58,045 nucleotides of DNA from Bacteroidota bacterium (GTDB taxonomy: Bacteria; Bacteroidota; Bacteroidia; B-17B0; Aurantibacillaceae). The translations under genes and the position numbers were made by a program. Shown here in pieces: positions 53,021 to 58,045 of this stretch. The notes beneath the pieces were generated by a model. The model was not told where the DNA came from, searched no databases, and saw nothing but the letters and a program-made list of their open reading frames with translations. The first letter of the stretch is position 1; every line of letters starts with the position of its first letter. Location of the stretch: contig JAUXSA010000077.1 of NCBI GenBank assembly GCA_030681615.1, forward strand, positions 1-58,045, read 5' to 3'.

Positions 53021-53300
53021 TTACTCCTTCACAAATTTCTTTGTGACCTTTCCTAAAAAAGTAGTTATCTCAATAAAATAAATTCCGTTAGTTAAAGATT
53101 CAATATTAATTTGTTTAAAGTCGTTTGTAACGATCATTGCTTCCCGTCCTTGCAGATCAATAATTCTGATTTGTTTTACTTCTTCACTAAACTGTAAATT
53201 CAATTTCCCGCTTGCAGGATTTGGATAAACTAAAATACCAGTTTGGATCGTATTCTCATTTAATGAAGTAATTACTGAACTGAAAAAATAATGCCGGTAT
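53021..53300 (-). pseudogene. Fragment of a T9SS cargo gene (C-terminal sorting domain only)
   Basis: The minus-strand frame from about 53285 reads 'TIQTGILVYPNPASGKLNLQ', 'IRIIDLQGREAMIV', 'LTNGIYFIEI' and ends 'GKVTKKFVKE', a full type IX sorting domain with nothing recognisable before it. Upstream the frame is hydrophobic for about 15 codons and then hits a stop within the terminator at 53323-53342. Probably the 3' end of a larger secreted-protein gene whose body was lost when the neighbouring island arrived. Confidence 0.75.
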
Positions 53301-53322
53301 CACCAAAAAACTATAAAAGAAA

Positions 53323-53342
53323 AACCCGCATTACTGCGGGTT
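53323..53342 (-). terminator. Terminator facing left
   Basis: Stem AACCCGCA / TGCGGGTT with a four-base loop, followed on the minus strand by a T-rich tract. It ends the short transcript that would start near 53463. Confidence 0.7.
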
Positions 53343-53445
53343 AAAATTGAAAAATTTTGTTGTGGCTCCTCCAGAAAATGAAACACCCTTCTGGAATATG
53401 CGCTATGATTGTTTTTTGAGAGTTTTTATTTTTTCGGGTACACAT
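53341..53445 (-). CDS. Tiny frame between a promoter and a terminator at the island edge
   Basis: A 34-codon frame from ATG at 53445 with an exact -7 box TATCTTTG upstream (minus strand, 53468-53475) and a terminator just after it. The sequence GGTACAC is repeated at 53437 and 53448 (11 bases apart), over the start. I remember such GTGTACC repeats upstream of Bacteroidota integrase genes, but no integrase frame is left. It may be a leftover leader, a small RNA, or a tiny protein. Confidence 0.35.
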   Translation of the reverse strand: MCTRKNKNSQKTIIAHIPEGCFIFWRSHNKIFQF

Positions 53446-53594
53446 TAGGTACACAAATTTCTTATTTCAAAGATACAAAAAATTCGACATTTCCAACCAC
53501 CCCTAAAAACCAACCACTTGTAAAATTGATATGTTAAAACCAAACTAAAAGTCAATTTTCTGCGTTATAACATGTAATCACATTATCCCATTTT

Positions 53595-54125
53595 ATGTTT
53601 TCTAAAGAACCGGTGTGGCTACCCATACACATCATACCTGAAAGATATGGTGACTTTTGTTTTAAAAATAATCTAACCGAAAGAAGATTAGTTAAACTTT
53701 TTGATGCTTTTTTGCTTAGGGGGAGAAGTCACCGGAACTCAAAAAAGATCGAAATTCTACAAGAATCCTTTGAATATCTCCAGCGACATATCAACTATAA
53801 TCTTTTTCGGCAAGGTTCAAATATTGGAGATGTAATACCTACCCCTGAATACTTAAATTATAAATACAGGATCTTTTATGATAATGGTCAAAATTGGTAT
53901 ACTCCAAAAGAAATACTTGACACTTATCCATTCTTAAAGCATGAAAGAAATTATACGACTGAATTTATTGGGGAGATGGTTTATGTTAGTTTGATAATTG
54001 GTAAATATCAGCCCTCCGAAAATTGTTATTATATCTCATTACCATCCTTTGTTTGGTTAATGAAATACCATGAATACACGGTTAAACAATATCTATTATT
54101 TCCTCCAGAAGATTCGCACACCTGA
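53595..54125 (+). CDS. Hypothetical protein of the accessory island
   Basis: 176 residues, no signal peptide, no membrane segment; Tyr- and Leu-rich, e.g. 'MFSKEPVWLPIHIIPERYGD', 'RRLVKLFDAFLLRGRS', 'YYISLPSFVWLMKYHEYTVK'. The layout (a helical body, basic patch near 45-55) could be a DNA- or protein-binding protein of a mobile element. I do not recognise a family. First + strand gene of the island. Confidence 0.65.
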   Translation: MFSKEPVWLPIHIIPERYGDFCFKNNLTERRLVKLFDAFLLRGRSHRNSKKIEILQESFEYLQRHINYNLFRQGSNIGDVIPTPEYLNYKYRIFYDNGQNWYTPKEILDTYPFLKHERNYTTEFIGEMVYVSLIIGKYQPSENCYYISLPSFVWLMKYHEYTVKQYLLFPPEDSHT

Positions 54126-54202
54126 TCTATGACAAGACGGCACTCCTGACAAATAAACAAAGGAAACAGGGGATACCTGCCTCGTTTGTTTTTAAGTAAT
54201 GC

Positions 54203-54310
54203 TTACTTGCCTTTAGGTTTAGGTGTGTTTCCTCTCCCTTTGCCCGAACCATTTCCAGTTGTACTGGGATAATTTGGATTAGTTGCTTTTGGTTTTGTTG
54301 TTTTCGCCAT
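54203..54310 (-). CDS. Small basic Gly/Pro/Lys-rich protein
   Basis: 35 residues starting 'MAKTTKPKATNPNYPSTTG' and ending 'GNTPKPKGK'. Very basic, disordered. I have seen similar 'TNPNYPS.TG' peptides in Bacteroidota accessory regions, without known function. An overlapping longer frame on the same strand is less likely, having no such composition. Confidence 0.5.
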   Translation of the reverse strand: MAKTTKPKATNPNYPSTTGNGSGKGRGNTPKPKGK

Positions 54311-54390
54311 AATTTATTTTTAATTGATGAACAATAGTAATGGTCAAATTGTGTGCCATTTCTTTCTAACGCCACCATGTCAGATTAAAA

Positions 54391-54413
54391 GCCACTTAAT
54401 TTTGAGTGGCTTC
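54391..54413. terminator. Weak hairpin terminator
   Basis: AAGCCACT / AGTGGCTT around an eight-base AT loop, followed by a broken T tract. Confidence 0.4.
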
Positions 54414-54444
54414 TTAGTTTTAAGATATCTAAATGGATTTGGAA

Positions 54445-54630
54445 AGTTCGCAGCATGTCACCTTGCGCACTTTGGTCTTGTCAACAACTATTTCTAAGGC
54501 TATAAAATTTAATACCATAATATGGGAATGATCGTTCTAAATCATTATAGCAAACGTTGAACCCTCTGAAAGCCTGTTAATATTGACTTTTTCACCCGTT
54601 CAAATTTCGCAAGGTGACATGTAGCGAACT
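54445..54630. repeat. 23-bp inverted repeat flanking a 140-bp segment upstream of the HTH gene
   Basis: AGTTCGCAGCATGTCACC... at 54445-54467 and its reverse complement at 54608-54630 agree at 21 of 23 positions. The 140 bases between them are AT-rich without a gene and include a small dyad AATGAT/ATCATT (54527-54546). The right repeat ends 16 bases before the promoter box of the helix-turn-helix gene. Possible uses: an operator pair, an origin, or an invertible segment. Confidence 0.75.
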
Positions 54631-54645
54631 TTTTATCGTCGGAGA

Positions 54646-54658
54646 TTTGTAGTATAAA
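54646..54658 (+). promoter_or_regulatory. Island promoter motif TTTGTAGTATAAA, copy 1
   Basis: Thirteen bases identical to 55753-55765. The TTTG would be the end of a relaxed -7 box (GAGATTTG); ATG of the helix-turn-helix gene follows 11 bases later. Confidence 0.5.
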
Positions 54659-54669
54659 AATTACTAATC

Positions 54670-54957
54670 ATGGAAGGTATAACCACAGTTAAGATTTCAG
54701 ACTTAGAAGCAATACACCAATCGAATTTGGATTTGCTTAGTGAAATAAGACAACTCAAACAAATCGAAGAAGACGCTAAAGCATACACTATTCAGCAAAC
54801 TGCTGATATGCTGAATGTACATTATTGCTCGGTTAGAAAATTAGTCATCAAGGGAAGGTTATTTGCTAAATACCTTGAAGGCATTAATGGCAAATGTATT
54901 ATCCCACTCTGGTCAATCAAAGTCTATTTAAAATCAAAGGAAAATTCAAACCAATAA
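54670..54957 (+). CDS. Helix-turn-helix (excisionase/MerR-like) DNA-binding protein
   Basis: 95 residues. A coiled-coil start ('LDLLSEIRQLKQIEEDAK') is followed by a HTH_17-type winged helix: 'AYTIQQTADMLNVHYCSVRK', 'LVIKGRLFAKYLEGINGK'. Such small proteins are excisionases or plasmid/phage regulators. It leads a set of three closely spaced genes and lies directly right of the 23-bp inverted repeat, which may be its operator. Confidence 0.82.
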   Translation: MEGITTVKISDLEAIHQSNLDLLSEIRQLKQIEEDAKAYTIQQTADMLNVHYCSVRKLVIKGRLFAKYLEGINGKCIIPLWSIKVYLKSKENSNQ

Positions 54958-54969
54958 AAATTAGAAATC

Positions 54970-55356
54970 ATGGACAGAAACATTTTTGACAACCACGCTG
55001 CTTATAACCGTTACCTATCAATTGAAGGTAATCGCCCAAGCGAAACATACACGAAACCGAGCTTATACATTTGCGATAGTAAGATGAAAAAAGCGTTTAA
55101 AGAACTTTCTGATGAAGAAATTAAAATCATCTTTAAAAATCCGGCGGCTCAAATTTTAGGCATAAGAAAATACCGAGAACAGTTAGGTGAAAAACTAAAT
55201 GAGTTAGTAGAATGGCAAACATTCAATGCTTTAGTCATTTTGTTTTCAGAAGGCAATTTTGAATGTGCAAAATTTATTTTAAAAAGTCATTGGGAGGATA
55301 CTTGCCCTTTTGAAGATGAAACAGACCTGTATAGATTAATCAGTAAAAAATGGTAG
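54970..55356 (+). CDS. Hypothetical protein of the accessory island
   Basis: 128 residues, charged and helical ('KKAFKELSDEEIKIIFKNPA', 'YREQLGEKLNELVEWQTFNA'). It starts 12 bases after the HTH gene and overlaps the next gene by seven bases, so all three are one unit. No family recognised. Confidence 0.6.
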   Translation: MDRNIFDNHAAYNRYLSIEGNRPSETYTKPSLYICDSKMKKAFKELSDEEIKIIFKNPAAQILGIRKYREQLGEKLNELVEWQTFNALVILFSEGNFECAKFILKSHWEDTCPFEDETDLYRLISKKW

Positions 55357-55553
55357 GAGGAATTTTCATAACCGTAAATGATGTGCAGATTTTGCTTGGT
55401 TGTGAGCGCTATGCAACAGCTTGGGAGTATTACAACTCTGTAAAAGACGCTATAAATAAAAAGCATTCAAAGAAAATGACTATTAAAGAATTTTGCGCTT
55501 ATGAAGATTTGGATTTTGATTATATCTGGCAGGTATTGCGCTCAAACAAATAG
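55350..55553 (+). CDS. Small DNA-binding-like protein
   Basis: 67 residues. 'GGIFITVNDVQILLGCERYA' and 'KKMTIKEFCAYEDLDFDYIW' form a helix-turn-helix-like pattern typical of short phage or plasmid proteins. It overlaps the end of the preceding gene and is followed by a good terminator. Confidence 0.6.
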   Translation: MVGGIFITVNDVQILLGCERYATAWEYYNSVKDAINKKHSKKMTIKEFCAYEDLDFDYIWQVLRSNK

Positions 55554-55576
55554 TTTCTAGTTTAAATTCACATTAG

Positions 55577-55610
55577 AAGCCGACGATTTTAAAAAATCCG
55601 TCGGCTTTTT
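55577..55610 (+). terminator. Intrinsic terminator of the three-gene unit
   Basis: Stem AAGCCGACG / CGTCGGCTT (55577-55585 and 55599-55607) followed by a T tract. Confidence 0.85.
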
Positions 55611-55640
55611 CGTTTTGAAAATCAATGTGTTAAGCCCTTG

Positions 55641-55720
55641 TTTATACGCTTTTATACGGTTTTATACTATTCTATACTAGTTAATACTTATTAATACGCT
55701 TTTATACTATTTCATACGCT
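55641..55720. repeat. Eight tandem 10-bp iterons (consensus TTTATACGCT)
   Basis: Eight back-to-back units of exactly 10 bases: TTTATACGCT, TTTATACGGT, TTTATACTAT, TCTATACTAG, TTAATACTTA, TTAATACGCT, TTTATACTAT, TTCATACGCT. All keep ATAC. A 10-base period puts all copies on the same face of the helix. This fits a replication origin or a cooperative operator of a mobile element. The array lies 33 bases before the promoter of the next gene. Confidence 0.9.
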
Positions 55721-55752
55721 TTTTCAAATCCACCTCCCATAGTCTTCTGACC

Positions 55753-55765
55753 TTTGTAGTATAAA
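55753..55765 (+). promoter_or_regulatory. Island promoter motif TTTGTAGTATAAA, copy 2
   Basis: Identical to 54646-54658; preceded by GACC (relaxed -7 box GACCTTTG). ATG follows at 55777. Confidence 0.5.
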
Positions 55766-55776
55766 GCAGAAGATAA

Positions 55777-56046
55777 ATGAACACCACAGACATATTATTA
55801 ATCATCAACAGCATCTTACTAGGCTTAATTAGTTTGCTCTTTATTCTGATCGGTTATTTTTTAAAAGATCTGCATAAAGATTTTAAACACATGGTTGAGC
55901 GGGTAAACAAACTGCATTCAGAACTCTACACGCACACCAGCGTTTTTGAAAACCTGACAAAAATCTTTCAAAGACAAATTGATGGTTTAGCGGAAAGATT
56001 AAAAAAAATAGAAAAATTCATTTATAACTCACAAAAAAATAAATAG
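55777..56046 (+). CDS. Small single-pass membrane protein with coiled-coil
   Basis: 89 residues. Membrane segment near 5-28 ('LLIINSILLGLISLLFILIG') then a coiled-coil ('LHKDFKHMVERVNKLHSEL', 'QRQIDGLAERLKKIEKFIYN'). The form recalls small phage membrane or holin-like proteins and plasmid membrane proteins; no named family. Next gene begins one base after the stop. Confidence 0.65.
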   Translation: MNTTDILLIINSILLGLISLLFILIGYFLKDLHKDFKHMVERVNKLHSELYTHTSVFENLTKIFQRQIDGLAERLKKIEKFIYNSQKNK

Positions 56047-56047
56047 G

Positions 56048-56512
56048 ATGAATATTTTGATCGTACCACTAATTGGAATAGTAGGCTTGGCCATTTGGGG
56101 ATTAAGCAAAGTTGCGAAAGTTGGAAACAACATTGTTACAGAAATCAAAGCAAAGATCTTTAGTGTCAATTTTTCAAGCATTCGTATTGACGTAGATGTG
56201 AAAGTCAAAAATCCTTCCAACGGACGAGCAATCGTTAAACATCCCTTCGTTAAGATTTCTTTTAAGGATAAAGTTATTGGAAGCTCTGAAGTAATAGATA
56301 AAACGTATAACATCGAACCACTATCTCAATTCAATCTTTTCACTACACAAATCCCTGTTCAGCTTTTTAGTTTGGGGCCTTTAGCAGCAGAGTTGGTAAA
56401 AAAAGCGCAAGACAAAAAGTACCCTATCACATTACAAATTACTATTCAAACAAGTGCGGTAGTATTAGGAGCAAATATACCATACACAGATACACAAGAC
56501 ATTACCATCTAG
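56048..56512 (+). CDS. LEA-2-like beta-sandwich protein with membrane anchor
   Basis: 154 residues. N-terminal hydrophobic anchor 'MNILIVPLIGIVGLAIWGLS', then a beta domain with 'IRIDVDVKVKNPSNGRAIVK' and 'VKISFKDKVIGSSEVID', the pattern of LEA type-2 (water-stress/WHy-like) domains ('V.NPS' motif). In an island this looks like a virion or envelope component rather than a stress protein, but that is inference. Set directly after the coiled-coil membrane gene. Confidence 0.65.
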   Translation: MNILIVPLIGIVGLAIWGLSKVAKVGNNIVTEIKAKIFSVNFSSIRIDVDVKVKNPSNGRAIVKHPFVKISFKDKVIGSSEVIDKTYNIEPLSQFNLFTTQIPVQLFSLGPLAAELVKKAQDKKYPITLQITIQTSAVVLGANIPYTDTQDITI

Positions 56513-56524
56513 GTTAAGAAAAAC

Positions 56525-58045
56525 GTGAGTAACAAATACAAACATATCAGGTCAGGTAAAGAGTACGAAAAACACTTCACTAAACCCACAGGGAAAAACG
56601 AAGACATTAAACGTAACTCTAAACTAGAAGACACCATCGAGTTTTTGCCTATTGGTATTGCAAGATCACAATGGCAGATAAAAGACTTTTGCAGAACGCT
56701 AAAAAGCAGAAACGCAGAAGGGATCTGCGCTGAATTATGGGATTGGATTTACACCCATATCCGTTACAATCAGGATGTAAAAGGTAAAGAACAAATACGC
56801 AGTCCAAGAAGAAGTTTTTTTGACAGGGAGGTAGGAGTTGATTGTGATGATTATACTGTATTTATTTCTTGCGTTTTATGCGAGTTTAAAATACCGCACA
56901 CTTTAAGAATAGCAAAGTACAAAGAGCAAAACGGATTCCAACACATTTATCCAATCGTGCCATTAGAAGATGGAAATTATATCACGATGGATTGTGTAGT
57001 GGATTCATTCGATTATGAAGTCCCATTTATAGAAACAATAGACAAAGCAATGGATTTACAATTTTTAGACGGCATTGATGATGATACATCATCCATCCAA
57101 ATAAGCGGCATAGATGCCGAAGACCTTTTATCGGGTTATGAAGACATGGGCGAATTAGGAAAACGCCTAAAGGATACAAAGATTGCCAAAAAAGTGGGCG
57201 GTGCTGTAAAAAAGACGGTTCAAAAAGTAACACAAAGCAAAGTCTATAATCAAATACGTAAAGGCGTACACGCAGTTAACAGAGTTAATCCGGCTACCGC
57301 ATTATTACGTGCAGGGATTTTAGCCTCGCTGAAATTAAACGTTTTTAAAGTAGCAGAGACATTGCGCTATGGGTATTTGAGTAATCAACAAGCCCAAGCT
57401 AAAGGCTTTGATATGGAAAAATTCAATCGCCTTGTAGGAGTAAAAAACCGTCTTCAAAAAATCTTTTATGGAGCAGGCGGTAAAGAAGAAAATTTTAAAA
57501 ATGCCATACTTACGGGTAAAGGCAATCAAAACAAAGAAGTGCTGGCAGGACTGAATGCCATAGATCAAAACGAGTATACCTTAAATGACGACTTATCTCA
57601 AATTTTAGGAATCGAAAGCTACGATTCAGAAATGCAGGGAGTAGAAGGCATTGAGGGATTAGGAGAACCAGCAACAGGAGCAGCCATTGCTGCGGCAACA
57701 AGTGTAATGACAGCCATTGCCGGATTATTAAAAGGCATAGGGAGTTTGCGCAAAAAAAAGCAGGAAGAAGCAAAAAGTAATTCAGAAAAAAGTAACGGAA
57801 ACGAAGAAAGCGCATCTACCGATAGACCATCAACAGAAGCACCTTCTAATGAAACACCAACTACTGAAACACCTTTTGTAGAAACTTCACAAAATCAAAG
57901 TACCCAAGACACATCTGTTAATGCCAAAGACGGACAGGATAACAGTTCAGGTAGCAATACTACTGAAACCAACTCCGAAACGAGTAACACCACCGATGCA
58001 AACAGTTCAAGTACAACATCCGATGATACTGCTGTTACGCAAACT
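56525..58045 (+). CDS. Transglutaminase-like (cysteine-protease fold) protein with disordered C-terminus, cut by the right edge
   Basis: 507 codons in view, from GTG at 56525 ('SNKYKHIRSGKEYEKHF' follows); no ATG fits better. Cys107 in 'VGVDCDDYTVFISC', His140 in 'GFQHIYPIV' and Asp156 in 'ITMDCVVD' give the Cys-His-Asp set of transglutaminase-like hydrolases. Then a Lys-rich helix region (about 215-260), a Gly/Ala-rich hydrophobic stretch ('GAAIAAATSVMTAIAGLLKG', near 395), and a long Ser/Thr/Asn/Glu-rich disordered tail that runs off the window. Likely a structural or entry/processing protein of the mobile element. Confidence 0.72.
   Translation, partial: MSNKYKHIRSGKEYEKHFTKPTGKNEDIKRNSKLEDTIEFLPIGIARSQWQIKDFCRTLKSRNAEGICAELWDWIYTHIRYNQDVKGKEQIRSPRRSFFDREVGVDCDDYTVFISCVLCEFKIPHTLRIAKYKEQNGFQHIYPIVPLEDGNYITMDCVVDSFDYEVPFIETIDKAMDLQFLDGIDDDTSSIQISGIDAEDLLSGYEDMGELGKRLKDTKIAKKVGGAVKKTVQKVTQSKVYNQIRKGVHAVNRVNPATALLRAGILASLKLNVFKVAETLRYGYLSNQQAQAKGFDMEKFNRLVGVKNRLQKIFYGAGGKEENFKNAILTGKGNQNKEVLAGLNAIDQNEYTLNDDLSQILGIESYDSEMQGVEGIEGLGEPATGAAIAAATSVMTAIAGLLKGIGSLRKKKQEEAKSNSEKSNGNEESASTDRPSTEAPSNETPTTETPFVETSQNQSTQDTSVNAKDGQDNSSGSNTTETNSETSNTTDANSSSTTSDDTAVTQT

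Noticed and set aside
54127-54378. 83-codon minus-strand frame in the island
   Set aside because: No recognisable composition; the shorter frame at 54203-54310 in another frame has a clean start and a known peptide pattern.
55641-55720. Iteron array considered as CRISPR or tRNA-like remnant
   Set aside because: Units are 10 bases with no spacers, and no cloverleaf can be drawn.
57027-57815. Minus-strand frames under the transglutaminase-like gene
   Set aside because: They are leucine/phenylalanine-rich shadows of the charged plus-strand protein, with no start context.
1-58045. tRNA, rRNA and insertion-sequence genes
   Set aside because: No tRNA T-loop/acceptor pattern, rRNA stretch, transposase motif or flanking terminal repeats were recognised by eye; a covariance-model or IS search would be needed to exclude small ones.

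Overview
The window is chromosomal DNA of a member of the Bacteroidota, probably an uncultured or little-studied Flavobacteriales/Sphingobacteriales-like lineage. Evidence seen directly: low G+C; secreted proteins ending in type IX secretion (T9SS) sorting domains ('YPNP' start, lysine-rich end); a gliding-motility-type CHU_C domain protein; a fused lpxC-fabZ gene; a fused hemC-hemD gene; and repeated use of the Bacteroidota promoter element TAnnTTTG with almost no Shine-Dalgarno sequences.

Layout. 1-7 kb: a giant glycine-rich, Ig/PKD-repeat surface protein (cut by the left edge), a double-thioredoxin protein with a membrane partner, and a small T9SS cargo. 7-23.6 kb: mostly housekeeping on the minus strand: an ABC permease fused to an M1 peptidase with its ATPase; the lipid A operon lpxC/fabZ-lpxA plus an ABC ATPase; an amino-acid permease; a DUF4349-like lipoprotein; holA, a TPR histidine kinase and comM/yifB. 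23.7-38 kb: a secretome locus: a decayed T9SS gene behind a two-box LytTR-type operator, two minus-strand operons of tail-fibre-like, GH16 and M43 proteins with homologous upstream regions, a LamG/Ig-repeat adhesin, an intact LytS/LytTR two-component pair whose sensor carries a LamG domain, and a truncated second copy of the response regulator. Heme genes hemA, hemCD and hemE lie at 25, 38 and 49 kb, each with a promoter box almost touching its start codon. 39.7-43.1 kb: phoH-like and typA.

43.2-46.6 kb is the most notable system: an ECF sigma factor, a zinc-finger anti-sigma, a signal-bearing peptide with six Cys-Gly-Glu motifs in a 39-bp repeat, a DUF692 (MNIO) maturase, a DUF2063 partner and a DoxX membrane protein. 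This is an Hvf/bufferin-type RiPP metallophore operon, with a strong terminator placed between precursor and maturase genes. Next come a TIP30-like oxidoreductase, an ECF sigma/RskA-type anti-sigma pair, hemE, and a T9SS-exported M1 aminopeptidase.

53.0-58.0 kb is an accessory island. It begins beside a truncated T9SS gene and holds small unrecognised genes, a helix-turn-helix protein, a 23-bp inverted repeat around about 140 bp, eight tandem 10-bp iterons, two short membrane or structural-looking proteins, and a long partial protein with a transglutaminase-like Cys-His-Asp set. It resembles an integrated phage-like or plasmid-like element and continues past the right edge. I saw no tRNA, rRNA or CRISPR array.
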